Of a stretch of DNA of 10,888 bases, positions 1 to 7,299 are shown piece by piece (the first letter of the stretch is position 1; each line of letters starts with the position of its first letter). The notes under the pieces were generated by a model that saw nothing but the letters and a program-made list of their open reading frames with translations, had not been told where the DNA came from and did no database searches. The translations under genes were made by a program, and so were the position numbers. This DNA comes from Sphingomonas sp. (lineage in GTDB: Bacteria > Pseudomonadota > Alphaproteobacteria > Sphingomonadales > Sphingomonadaceae). Where the stretch lies: positions 1 through 10,888 of the forward strand of contig JASLBO010000126.1 of NCBI GenBank assembly GCA_030146605.1. The letters are read 5' to 3'.

Positions 1-689
1 GGCGCGGGATCCAGTTCACGGCTCCAGTCGATCGCATCGACATAGATGCCGAGCGGGTTGCGGCGCAGCGTTTCCGCCGATGTCGGCGGCTTGCCAACCA
101 AAGTCAGGATCCCGGTCCATCGGGAGGTGCCCGTCCGGTTGCCGCGTTCGAACGCGGTCTCGATCCATTTGACCTGAAACGAGCGGTCGGACGCGCGAAC
201 GACGCTCGTCACCTGGATCGACACAGTCCTCTCGCCGAGCGACGAGAACGGGTCCGCGCGGCGGGCATAGTCGTCGAGATATTGTGCTCCACGCCGGGTG
301 ACGAAGTCATACGCCGACAACCAGTCACGCCGCATCAGCACCGGATCCAGCGACACCGAACGGACATGCTCGATGAACCGTGCCAGGTGCCAGGCAATTT
401 GCGGGTCGGTTGGCTGGTAGTCTCGCGCCGCTTCGCTGATCGCTTTAGCCTCGCCCAGCTCGTCGACCGCGACGACATAGGGCACGACCCTGCTTTGCAG
501 CGATTGCCAGACCAGTGCCGCCGACGTGCCCGAGGCGAGCAGCAGGCCGCCAAATGCCATCAGCCGCCAGTTTCGCGCCTGCACCCGCGCCGAGCCGATG
601 CGCTCGTCCCACGCCTGGCCCGCGCGCTGATAGGGCGTCTCGGGCCCGGGGGTCAGCCCGTATCGCTGGATGCTTCGACGGAAGCGCAT
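1..689 (-). CDS. trbF: TrbF, VirB8-like inner-membrane scaffold (3' end cut by window edge)
   Basis: TrbF is the VirB8 counterpart: a bitopic inner-membrane protein whose periplasmic domain nucleates assembly of the conjugative channel. I translated it by hand from the complement of 689 down to the left edge, which gives 229 codons with no stop. The N-terminus begins MRFRRSIQRYG and includes PYQRAGQAWDERIGSARVQA, typical of TrbF. A single membrane segment lies at about residues 43-61, followed by the periplasmic VirB8 domain with VVPYVVAVDELGEA (about 67-81), a DWLSAYDFVTRRG stretch, and TVSIQVTSVVRAS. The reading ends in WSRELDPA, close to where family members normally stop, so only a few residues are probably missing. 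The ATG at 689 is 2 bp past the trbL stop and has a perfect AGGAGG (complement of 697-702) 7 nt upstream, inside the last trbL codons. trbG and trbI are expected next. Confidence 0.93.
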   Translation of the reverse strand, partial: MRFRRSIQRYGLTPGPETPYQRAGQAWDERIGSARVQARNWRLMAFGGLLLASGTSAALVWQSLQSRVVPYVVAVDELGEAKAISEAARDYQPTDPQIAWHLARFIEHVRSVSLDPVLMRRDWLSAYDFVTRRGAQYLDDYARRADPFSSLGERTVSIQVTSVVRASDRSFQVKWIETAFERGNRTGTSRWTGILTLVGKPPTSAETLRRNPLGIYVDAIDWSRELDPA

Positions 690-691
690 GT

Positions 692-1993
692 TCAGTCCTC
701 CTTTTCCTTGATGTCGGGCGCGGCGGATGCGCCGCCGCGATCGCCTTCGCGAAGCGACTGGAGCGCCACCTGGCGATGGTGCCGCGCATTTTGCTGGCGC
801 CGGAGTGACCGGGCCCAGGATGGTGCATCGTCGCGCGCGTCAGTGGCGGCTTGCCAGGCAGCTGGACTTCCGGTGAGCGCGGACCACGCGGCCGAGCGCC
901 CCGCCTCGGCCGACGCTCTCAGCCCGAGCGCGGAGCCGGCTTTCTGCTTTGCCGCGCCTGCAGACGCCTGCGCCATGCCGCGCAGGCCGGCACCAATACT
1001 GCGCGAGCCGGAAGCTTCCTGTCCGAGCGTGAAAGCGGTGGAAGCGGCCGAACCGATCGCCGTCCCGGCCCGAACCGCGCCGAGCCCTGCTCCGCCGCCG
1101 AGGCGGGCCGCACCCGTTGCGGCGCCGCCACCGGCAATGGCCATGCCCGCCGCACCGACGGCGGTGCCGAGTGCGGCGCCTGCCCCGAGCTGCGGCGCGC
1201 CAGCGACCAGTCCCGACGCCACGCCCGGCCCGAAAATGCCGAGACCGAACAGCGTGAGGCTGGCGAGCACGAGGCTCATCGCCTGGCCGATGTCGGGCTC
1301 CTGTCCCTGCGCTGCCTCGGTAAACTCGGCGAAGAAGTTGGAGCCGATGCCCACGATGACCGCCAGCACCATCACCTTGATGCCCGACGATACGACGCTG
1401 CCGAGCACGCGCTCGGCGAGAAAGCTGGTGCGGTTCCACAGCGAAAACGGCACGAGGATGAAGCCGGCGAGGCAGGTCAGCTTGAACTCGATGATCGTGA
1501 CGAACAGCTGCACTGCGAGAACGAAGAATGCGAGGATCACCAGCGCCCAGGCGAACAGCAGAACCGCGATCGTCAGGAAGTTATCGAAGAAGGTGGTGAA
1601 CCCCAGAAGCCGGGAAACCTGGTCGAGCAGCGGCCATGCCGCCGAAAAGCCGGTGCCGGCGAGCCGGCCGGGATTGAGCAGGTCTGCGGGGGAGAGCGTC
1701 CCTCCCCCGGCGGTCAGGCCAGCCTGCGCGAACGAGCGAAAGATGATGTCGGCGAGCGACGAGAACTGGTTCAGGATCAACGCGAAAGCGCCGATGTACA
1801 GGATCTTCTTCAGGAAGCGTCCGAGGACGTCCTGCTCGCCGCCCATTGCCCAGAACAGGCCGGCCAGCGTGATGTCGATGCCGATCAGCGTCGTCGTCAG
1901 GAATGCGACATCGGGCCCGAGCAGGCCGAACCCGCTGTCGATGTAGCGGATGAAGTCGGCCATGAAGCGATCGATGACGTTGAGGTCCTGCAC
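692..1993 (-). CDS. trbL: TrbL, VirB6-like polytopic inner-membrane channel protein
   Basis: TrbL corresponds to VirB6, the polytopic inner-membrane part of the conjugation channel. It has 433 residues from a GTG start. The N-terminal part contains the family hallmarks NVIDRF (5-10), YIDSGFGLLG (17-26), and TLAGLFWAMGG (42-52). Membrane segments can be seen near 28-50, 62-80, 140-185, 200-218 and 238-258. From about 256 to 350 the protein is almost entirely Gly, Ala and Ser, and it ends in a charged Arg/Asp/Glu-rich cytoplasmic-type tail. I chose the GTG at 1993 rather than the internal ATG (codon 11) for two reasons: AGGAAGG lies 7 nt upstream, and the resulting N-terminus aligns with the usual family start. 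It is separated from trbJ by 110 bp, the only sizeable gap in the operon, and its stop lies 2 bp before trbF. Confidence 0.95.
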   Translation of the reverse strand: MQDLNVIDRFMADFIRYIDSGFGLLGPDVAFLTTTLIGIDITLAGLFWAMGGEQDVLGRFLKKILYIGAFALILNQFSSLADIIFRSFAQAGLTAGGGTLSPADLLNPGRLAGTGFSAAWPLLDQVSRLLGFTTFFDNFLTIAVLLFAWALVILAFFVLAVQLFVTIIEFKLTCLAGFILVPFSLWNRTSFLAERVLGSVVSSGIKVMVLAVIVGIGSNFFAEFTEAAQGQEPDIGQAMSLVLASLTLFGLGIFGPGVASGLVAGAPQLGAGAALGTAVGAAGMAIAGGGAATGAARLGGGAGLGAVRAGTAIGSAASTAFTLGQEASGSRSIGAGLRGMAQASAGAAKQKAGSALGLRASAEAGRSAAWSALTGSPAAWQAATDARDDAPSWARSLRRQQNARHHRQVALQSLREGDRGGASAAPDIKEKED

Positions 1994-2000
1994 GGATGCG

Positions 2001-2007
2001 CCTTCCT
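2001..2007 (-). promoter_or_regulatory. Ribosome binding site for trbL (fixes a GTG start)
   Basis: The minus strand reads AGGAAGG, then 7 nt, then GTG at 1993. The first in-frame ATG is ten codons further on, and starting there would remove the conserved NVIDRF motif, so this site decides the start. It lies just downstream of the inverted repeat at 2021-2059 in the transcript. Confidence 0.65.
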
Positions 2008-2020
2008 GTTGTCGAGGGAT

Positions 2021-2059
2021 GCCACGGGGCGCAGCAAGGGGGGTGCCGCGCCCCGTAGC
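2021..2059 (-). repeat. Long GC-rich inverted repeat (hairpin) in the trbJ-trbL gap
   Basis: On the minus strand the arm at 2059-2045 (GCTACGGGGCGCGGC) pairs with the arm at 2035-2021 (GCTGCGCCCCGTGGC) across a 9-nt loop (2044-2036). This gives 15 consecutive pairs, two of which are G-U wobbles in RNA. No T-run follows, so it is not a classical intrinsic terminator. It sits between the trbJ stop (2104) and the trbL ribosome binding site (2001-2007). It could be an RNA processing or stability element, or could tune expression of trbL and later genes relative to trbJ. The structure is seen directly; the role is inference. Confidence 0.6.
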
Positions 2060-2103
2060 TGCGACGGCAGGAGACAAGGCTGCCGCCGCGTTGCCGGCCC
2101 GGC

Positions 2104-2850
2104 CTATCTGGGCGTCCAGGCCGAGCCGGATCCGAGAAACTTGCGCGTCGCAGCGCGGGCATCGATCTCGGCTTGCGCGCGGCGCGCGGCTTCGATCGCG
2201 TCGGCACGATACTGGGCCGCCATCATCGTCTGGATCTGGAGTTGTTGCTTGGCGACGAGCGCGATCAGCTGGTTGGTGGCCTGCCCGACCTGCAGCGCCC
2301 CTTCCGCCGCCTGGCTCTTCGCGACGATGGTGCCCATCGCAAGCGCGTCCGCTGCAGCATTCTCGGCGACCTGCGCCTGGACCAGCATCGTCTGCCGCCA
2401 GGCAGCGAGCGCGGTGTCCAGCCGCCTGCGCGAGGCGACGACCTGCTGGTCGCTCGACAGCGCCTGGGCAAAGTCCTGTGGGAAGAGCTGCCGGAACTGC
2501 GCATCGAGGCCGGCGACGCGGAAGTTCAGGACCTGTGCCTGCCCCATCAGCTGCTCGATCTCCTGCAGTCGCCGGGTGATCGCCTGAAGCTCGGGAAAGT
2601 CGATCCGGCTGAGATTCTTGGCCTGGTTGAGCAATGCCGTCGCTTCGTTCTGCAGCGAGCGGATCTGGTTGTTGATCTGCTGCAGGCTGCGTGCGGCGGT
2701 GAGGACGGTCTGGCTGTAATTGGTCGGATCGAACACCGTGATCTGTGCCAAGGCGGGCGCCGCGGGCATCGCCACGCAGAGCGAGGTCGCCGATGCCAGT
2801 GTGACAGCGAAGGATACGAGGCGCGTGCGGTGGGGAAGCATGGCAGTCAT
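2104..2850 (-). CDS. trbJ: TrbJ, VirB5-like periplasmic conjugation protein
   Basis: TrbJ is the VirB5-type component: exported, associated with the pilus, and needed for mating-pair formation. In RP4 TrbJ is also linked to entry exclusion. It has 248 residues. An N-terminal signal peptide has RTR, a hydrophobic core at about 11-30, and a likely cleavage after APALA (residue 35). The mature part starts with the family-like VFDPTNYSQTV, followed by long Gln/Ala-rich helices (LQQINNQIRSLQNEA at 56-70, later QVGQATNQLIALVAKQQLQIQ) suited to a coiled coil. The ATG at 2850 overlaps the trbE stop in an ATGA and has GAGGAGAG (complement of 2857-2864) 6 nt upstream. A second ATG three codons on is less likely. 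The 110 bp after its stop contain no trbK lipoprotein gene. Confidence 0.93.
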   Translation of the reverse strand: MTAMLPHRTRLVSFAVTLASATSLCVAMPAAPALAQITVFDPTNYSQTVLTAARSLQQINNQIRSLQNEATALLNQAKNLSRIDFPELQAITRRLQEIEQLMGQAQVLNFRVAGLDAQFRQLFPQDFAQALSSDQQVVASRRRLDTALAAWRQTMLVQAQVAENAAADALAMGTIVAKSQAAEGALQVGQATNQLIALVAKQQLQIQTMMAAQYRADAIEAARRAQAEIDARAATRKFLGSGSAWTPR

Positions 2851-5300
2851 GACGAACTCTCCTCTCGGGATAGTGGATTGGGGCTGGCAAAGCGGGCGAC
2901 GAGGTCGGCGGCCCATTCGAGACCGGCTTCGCGGAGGAAGGCACCGGCAAAACCTGCGCCACCATGTTCCGCCAGAAGCGCGTCGACGCGCGCTGTCGCT
3001 TCCGGGCCGGAGGTGCCGCACAGCGCCAGGGCGACGGGGCCGAGCCCGAGCTCGAAAAGCCGGTTGCCGCGGGCGGACTGGAGATAGTAATGGCGCTTGG
3101 GCGTCGCTCGACTGATCAGCTCGATCTGGCGATCGTTCAGGCCAAAATGGTGATAGGCCGCCCGGCTCTGCGGCTCGATCGCCCGGTCATTGGGAAGCAG
3201 GATCCGCTGGGGGCAACTTTCGATGATTGCCGGGGCGATGCTGCTCCCGGTGATATCGGCAAGCGACTGGGTCGCGAACACGACCGCCACATTCTTCTTG
3301 CGCAGCGTCTTGAGCCATTCACGGATCCGGCCGGCGAACATGGCATCGTCGAGCAGGCTCCATGCCTCGTCCATGACGAGAAGCGTAGGGCAGCCGTCGA
3401 ACTGCGCTTCGAGCCGGTGGAACAGATAGGTGAGCACCGGCGCGACTACCGCGGCCTGTGCGAACAGGCCTTCGGTCTCGAAGCACTGGACATCCGCCAG
3501 CGCGAGGGTTTCCGCCGCAGCGTCGAGCAGGCGGCCATAAGGCCCCTCTACGGTGTACGGCGTGAGCGCGACGCGGAGTGGCAGCGACTGCAGCAACGTC
3601 GTCAGGCCGGTCAGCGTGCGTTGCTCCACCGGCGCCTCCGCGAGGCTGGCGAGCGCCAGCCACAGTGCGTCCTTCACCTCGGGTGTTACCGCAACCTGCT
3701 CACGGGCAAGCAGTGCCGCCAGCCAGTCGGCCGCCCAGGCGCGCTCGGCGACCTCGTCGATCCGCCTGAGTGGCTGGAACGCCAGTCCCGCATCGCCGGG
3801 AGCCTCACCCAGGAAATGATGCGCGCCGCCCATCGCCAGAACCGGCACGCGCTCCGAGAGGCCCCGGTCGAAATGGACGACACGGGCGCCGGGGTAGCGC
3901 CGGAACTGCAGCGCGATCAGCGCGAGCAGGACCGACTTGCCGGCACCGGTCGGCCCGACGACCAGCATATGGCCGACATCGCCGACATGGGTCGAAAGCC
4001 GAAACGGCGTGGAGCCCGAGGTCTGGGCAGTAAGCAGAGGTGGCCCGCCTAGATGGCGGTTCGAATCGGGTCCCGCCCAGATGCCAGAGAGTGGCATCAG
4101 ATGGGCCAGGTTGAGCGTATGGACGAGAGGCTGGCGCACATTGGCATAGGCGTGGCCTGGCAAGGAGGAGAGCCAGGCCTCGACTGCATTCAGGCTCTCG
4201 CGCTTTGCGGTGAACCCTAGCCCGTTGACGATCCGCTCGACCGCGCGAATCTTCGCCTCGACACCGGTACGGCTCTCGTCAGCGACGGTGATGGTCGTCG
4301 TCAGATAGCCGAAGGCGACATGGTCGCCGCCAATTTCCTGAAGCGCGAGATCGGCATCGACGACCTTGTTATCGGCGTCGCTGTCGAGGAGCTGGGCCGG
4401 CTGGTTGTAGAGCACCTCGCGCAGCAGCGCCCCGATCGACTTGCGCTTGTTGAACCACTGGCGACGGATCCTCGTCAGCACCCGCGTCGCGTCGGTCTTG
4501 TCGAGCGCGATGAAGCGCGTGGTCCAGCGATAGCCCAGATCGGCTGCGTTCAGCGCGTCGAGGATGCCGGGCCGGCTCATGCCCGGAAAGCCGAGGATGG
4601 TGAGCGTTCGCAAATGCTGCTCGCCCAGCATCGGCTCGAGCCCGCCGGTGAGCGGCGTGTCGGCAAGCAGGGCGTCCAGATAAAGCGGCGTTTCAGGTAC
4701 CGCGACCGCGTGGCGGCGGGTCGAGACGGTGCCGTGGAGATAGGTCAGCGTTTCGGCGTCGTCGAGCGCGCGCACCTCGGGCATGAAGCTGGCGAGCAGG
4801 TCGATCGCGCGGTCGGTTTCGGCAACGAACTGCTCGAGCGCGCGCCGCCAGTTGCGTTCGCCGGAGCCGTGAGGCCGGTCGACCAGCCTGCGTCCCGCCG
4901 CCTCGCTGCTGTCGGGAAGCGGCAACCAGACGAGGGTGAAATAGTAATGGCTTTCGAAATGCGCGCCCTCGGCCTCGAATCCGGCGCGCCGCTCCTCGTC
5001 CACCAGCCACGACGCGGGGTCGGGAAAGCGGCTCTCGGGATAGCCGAATGCCTCGCGGCGCTCGGCCTCGAAGAACAATGCCCAGCCCGAGCCGAAGCGG
5101 CGGAGCAGGTTGTTGGCGCGCGCGGCTGCCCCGACCAGTTCGGCTGGCGTGGCACTTTCGAGGTCGGGGCCGCGAAACGCGAGCGTGCGCTGGAAGCTGC
5201 CATCCTTGTTGAGGACGACGCCGGGTGCGACCAGCGCCGCCCAGGGCAGATGATCGGCCAGCCGGTCCGCCCGGTGCCGATATTCATGCAGCGCTAGCAC
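2847..5300 (-). CDS. trbE: TrbE, VirB4-like conjugation ATPase
   Basis: TrbE is the VirB4-family AAA+ ATPase that powers pilus biogenesis and substrate transfer from the cytoplasmic face of the channel. It has 817 residues, a normal length for the family. The N-terminal VirB4/CagE domain includes LVAPGVVLNKDGSFQRTL (23-40), RGPDLES, and FGSGWALFFEAER (69-81). The C-terminal P-loop domain has Walker A GPTGAGKS (449-456), FDRG (477-480), Walker B LLVMDEAW (640-647), the sensor-like VVFATQSLADI (673-683), and CPQRILLPND (696-705). I start it at the GTG at 5300, which overlaps the end of trbD by 7 nt and has AAAGGG 8 nt upstream. That gives VLALHEYRHRADRLADHLPW, equivalent to the usual TrbE N-terminus. 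The frame stays open upstream to 5588, but that extension is trbD in another frame. Its stop overlaps the trbJ ATG. Confidence 0.96.
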   Translation of the reverse strand: MLALHEYRHRADRLADHLPWAALVAPGVVLNKDGSFQRTLAFRGPDLESATPAELVGAAARANNLLRRFGSGWALFFEAERREAFGYPESRFPDPASWLVDEERRAGFEAEGAHFESHYYFTLVWLPLPDSSEAAGRRLVDRPHGSGERNWRRALEQFVAETDRAIDLLASFMPEVRALDDAETLTYLHGTVSTRRHAVAVPETPLYLDALLADTPLTGGLEPMLGEQHLRTLTILGFPGMSRPGILDALNAADLGYRWTTRFIALDKTDATRVLTRIRRQWFNKRKSIGALLREVLYNQPAQLLDSDADNKVVDADLALQEIGGDHVAFGYLTTTITVADESRTGVEAKIRAVERIVNGLGFTAKRESLNAVEAWLSSLPGHAYANVRQPLVHTLNLAHLMPLSGIWAGPDSNRHLGGPPLLTAQTSGSTPFRLSTHVGDVGHMLVVGPTGAGKSVLLALIALQFRRYPGARVVHFDRGLSERVPVLAMGGAHHFLGEAPGDAGLAFQPLRRIDEVAERAWAADWLAALLAREQVAVTPEVKDALWLALASLAEAPVEQRTLTGLTTLLQSLPLRVALTPYTVEGPYGRLLDAAAETLALADVQCFETEGLFAQAAVVAPVLTYLFHRLEAQFDGCPTLLVMDEAWSLLDDAMFAGRIREWLKTLRKKNVAVVFATQSLADITGSSIAPAIIESCPQRILLPNDRAIEPQSRAAYHHFGLNDRQIELISRATPKRHYYLQSARGNRLFELGLGPVALALCGTSGPEATARVDALLAEHGGAGFAGAFLREAGLEWAADLVARFASPNPLSREESSS

Positions 5301-5572
5301 GTGAAATGCCCTTTCTGCCGCAGGTGACGCAGCAGCACCGGGGCAAAGTCGGGATCGCGGCGCGCCGCGAATACCGCGAGGCTGTGGCCGATCGCCCAGA
5401 TTGCGAGCCCGACCAGCCATTGCTGGAGCCCGAGACCGATCGCCGCGGCGATCGTGCCGTTGACGATCGCCAGGCCACGCGGCGCGCCGCCGAGCAGGAT
5501 GGCCTGCCCGAGGCTCGCGTGGATCGGCGCCTCGAAACCCTCGACATTTTGCCCTGTCGTCTCGCCGGTCAT
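5294..5572 (-). CDS. trbD: TrbD, VirB3-like inner-membrane protein
   Basis: TrbD is the VirB3 counterpart, a small inner-membrane protein that works with the VirB4-type ATPase in pilus assembly. It has 92 residues starting MTGETTGQNVEGFEAPIHAS. The FEAPIHASL (13-21) and LLGGAPRGLAIVNGTI (26-41) segments are typical of TrbD. Hydrophobic segments at about 32-48 and 50-66 are followed by a basic cytoplasmic tail with RRDPDF and LLRHLRQKGHF. The ATG at 5572 shares one base with the trbC stop (TGATG arrangement). The frame is open further upstream, to 5911, but that extension is antiparallel to no sensible homology and overlaps all of trbC in another frame. The gene ends inside the start region of trbE. 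Confidence 0.92.
   Translation of the reverse strand: MTGETTGQNVEGFEAPIHASLGQAILLGGAPRGLAIVNGTIAAAIGLGLQQWLVGLAIWAIGHSLAVFAARRDPDFAPVLLRHLRQKGHFTC
5309..5314 (-). promoter_or_regulatory. Ribosome binding site for trbE (fixes a GTG start)
   Basis: The minus strand reads AAAGGG within AGAAAGGGC, then 8 nt, then GTG at 5300. This site lies inside the last codons of trbD, so trbE translation is probably coupled to trbD. It supports the GTG over the long upstream extension of the same open frame. Confidence 0.55.
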
Positions 5573-5898
5573 CAGACCAGGGCTCCACCGCCGAAGCTGA
5601 AAAAGCTCAGGAAGAAGGAAGAGGCGGCAAAGGCGATCGACAGGCCGAAGACAATCTGGATCAGCTTGCGGAAGCCGCCAGAGGTCTCGCCGAAGGCCAG
5701 CGAGAGCCCCGTCGTGATGATGATCATCACCGCGACGATCTTGGCGACCGGCCCCTGTACCGATTCCAGCACCTGCTGGAGCGGCTGCTCCCAGGGCATG
5801 CCCGATCCGCCCGCCCAGGCGGCGGTGGCGGCTGTCAGGCCAAAAGCGAGGAGCGGCAGGGCCGAAAACGAGCGGCCGGGTGCGTGCAACAAGTTCAT
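5572..5898 (-). CDS. trbC: TrbC, VirB2-like conjugative prepilin
   Basis: TrbC is the major subunit of the conjugative pilus (VirB2 family). RP4 TrbC is processed by signal peptidase and TraF and then cyclised. Whether that happens here cannot be told from this window, since no traF is present. It has 108 residues. A signal peptide covers about 1-29 and ends in AAWAGG, with likely cleavage after AWA. Two hydrophobic segments follow, at about 51-70 (VAKIVAVMIIITTGLSLAFG) and 78-100 (KLIQIVFGLSIAFAASSFFLSFF), joined by a short polar loop ETSGGFR. The protein ends in SFGGGALV. The ATG at 5898 overlaps the trbB stop (ATGA) and has GGAG 10-7 nt upstream. A longer open frame extending to 6174 simply overlaps trbB and is rejected. 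Confidence 0.93.
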   Translation of the reverse strand: MNLLHAPGRSFSALPLLAFGLTAATAAWAGGSGMPWEQPLQQVLESVQGPVAKIVAVMIIITTGLSLAFGETSGGFRKLIQIVFGLSIAFAASSFFLSFFSFGGGALV

Positions 5899-6896
5899 GA
5901 ATCTTCTCCAATGTTCGAGAGTTGCGAAGACGAGAGGCGCTCGACGAGGCGGTACTCGCCGCTTGGGTCGAGCCCGATGACCTGCACGATCGAGTCCACC
6001 CGCCGCTCGCTGCCGCGGCCGGCGATGAACACCACGATCTCGATCGCCTCGGCGATCAGGCGCCGGGGCACGGTGACGACCGCTTCCTGGACGAGTTGCT
6101 CGATGCGGGTGAGCGCGGCTGGCGCGCTGTTGGCATGAACCGTCGCGATCCCGCCGGGATGGCCGGTATTCCACGCCTTGAGCATGTCGAGCGCTTCGGG
6201 CCCGCGAACTTCGCCGACGACGATCCGGTCGGGCCGCAGCCGCAGCGTCGAGCGCACCAGATCGGCCATGGTGACGCTGCCGGCGCGCGTTCTGAGCGCC
6301 ACGGTGTCAAGCGCGGGTGACTGGAGCTCGCGCGTATCCTCGATCAGGATGACGCGCTCATGGAGGCTGGCCATCTCGGCGAGGAGCGCGTTGGCGAGCG
6401 TCGTCTTGCCCGAGCTCGTGCCGCCCGCGACGAGGATATTGGCATGGGCGACGACCGCCAGCGAGAGATAGCGCGCTGCCTCCGCTGACATGATGCCGTC
6501 GTTCACATAGTCCATCAGCGAATAGAGACGGGTCGCCGGCTTGCGGATCGAGAAGCAGGGGCCGGTCGACACCGGCGGCAGCACGCCTTCGAAGCGCTCC
6601 CCTGCCCCATCCCCGTGCGGCGGCAGTTCGGCCGACACGATCGGCCGCTCCGCATGCACCTCGGTGCGCGCGTGGCTGGCGACGAGACGGATGATCCGCT
6701 CGACCTGGGCGGAATCGTAGCGGACGAGCGACCGGGTTCGCCCCTCCCCCAGGCGGTCGAGCCGAAGCGCGCCGTCCGGATTGACCATGATCTCGACGAC
6801 CAGCGGGTCGGCAAGCGCCGCCGCAATCGCCGGGCCCATGGCGGTGCGCAGCATCGCGCGGCGCCGGTCGTTAGAGACAATGTTCGAGTCGCTCAT
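5895..6896 (-). CDS. trbB: TrbB, VirB11-like traffic ATPase
   Basis: TrbB is the hexameric VirB11/PilT-type secretion ATPase acting at the inner face of the Mpf channel. It has 333 residues. All the family motifs are intact: Walker A GGTSSGKTT (158-166), Asp box ILIEDTREL (183-191), Walker B RIVVGEVRG (224-232), and His box GHPGGIATVHAN (245-256). The N-terminal domain carries VNPDGALRLDRLG (38-50) and RFEGVLPPVS (101-110). The ATG at 6896 overlaps the stop of the CopG-like gene (ATGA), and GGGAG stands 8 nt upstream in the GGGAGCGG context also seen before traG. The same frame stays open to 7346, but that extension lies over the CopG-like gene. The C-terminal Ser-rich tail (SSSQLSNIGEDS) is unremarkable. 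Confidence 0.96.
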   Translation of the reverse strand: MSDSNIVSNDRRRAMLRTAMGPAIAAALADPLVVEIMVNPDGALRLDRLGEGRTRSLVRYDSAQVERIIRLVASHARTEVHAERPIVSAELPPHGDGAGERFEGVLPPVSTGPCFSIRKPATRLYSLMDYVNDGIMSAEAARYLSLAVVAHANILVAGGTSSGKTTLANALLAEMASLHERVILIEDTRELQSPALDTVALRTRAGSVTMADLVRSTLRLRPDRIVVGEVRGPEALDMLKAWNTGHPGGIATVHANSAPAALTRIEQLVQEAVVTVPRRLIAEAIEIVVFIAGRGSERRVDSIVQVIGLDPSGEYRLVERLSSSQLSNIGEDS

Positions 6897-7297
6897 GATC
6901 CGCTCCCGCTGTCCGGATGTGCACCGAGCGTGCGGCGGCCGGCGGCGAGCTGGCGGCCGACCTGCGCGATGAACTTGTCGAACCGGTCGCGCCCGATTGC
7001 CATCGCGGCGGCGTCGCCCTCGGGGAGCGGCGCGGTCACCATCAGCTGGTAGCGTACGAACAGCGACAGGCTTTCGAGCACGACCTCGAGGTCGCGCCGC
7101 ACGAGCCCGATCTCCCGGCTGAGCCGGTCGAGGCGCACCTTGAGCCGCTCGTCGACCTGCGCGCTTCCCCGGCGCGCGAGCCAGTCTGCGACCGCGTCGT
7201 TGACCAGCCGCGACTTGTTGCCCGCGGTGCCTGCCGCAAGCGCCTCCAGCGCATCGCAGAGCGCGCGATCGATATAGAGGTTCTGCCGGATCTTCAT
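6893..7297 (-). CDS. CopG-like ribbon-helix-helix protein in the tra/trb operon
   Basis: This 134-residue protein starts with a probable ribbon-helix-helix (RHH) DNA-binding fold: a strand at KIRQNLYID (2-10), a helix at about 11-22, and a second helix around KSRLVNDAVADWLARRG (28-44). The remaining 90 residues are charged and mostly helical-looking (RLKVRLDRLSREIGLVRRDLEVVLES), possibly a coiled coil or dimerisation region of unknown role. A CopG-family gene at exactly this place, between traG and trbB, is common in Trb-type conjugative elements. It is presumed to regulate transfer genes or to bind near the transfer origin, but I know of no established function. The ATG at 7297 follows the traG stop by 2 bp with a weak G-rich site upstream. 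Its stop overlaps the trbB ATG. Confidence 0.85.
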   Translation of the reverse strand: MKIRQNLYIDRALCDALEALAAGTAGNKSRLVNDAVADWLARRGSAQVDERLKVRLDRLSREIGLVRRDLEVVLESLSLFVRYQLMVTAPLPEGDAAAMAIGRDRFDKFIAQVGRQLAAGRRTLGAHPDSGSGS

Positions 7298-7299
7298 CG

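Noticed and set aside
2021..2059. Hairpin in the trbJ-trbL gap as a rho-independent terminator
   Set aside because: The stem is strong, but the following bases on the transcript are ATCCCTCGAC with no U-run, and full termination there would silence trbL and trbF.
282..2587. Long plus-strand open frames (554 and 578 codons) opposite trbF, trbL and trbJ
   Set aside because: They are antisense to well-recognised Trb genes. Their translations are Arg/Ala/Pro-rich with no family resemblance, as expected from GC-rich codon use on the opposite strand.
4320..5297. 325-codon plus-strand open frame opposite trbE
   Set aside because: It mirrors a conserved part of the VirB4-like ATPase and is long only because stop codons are rare on the antisense strand of GC-rich genes.
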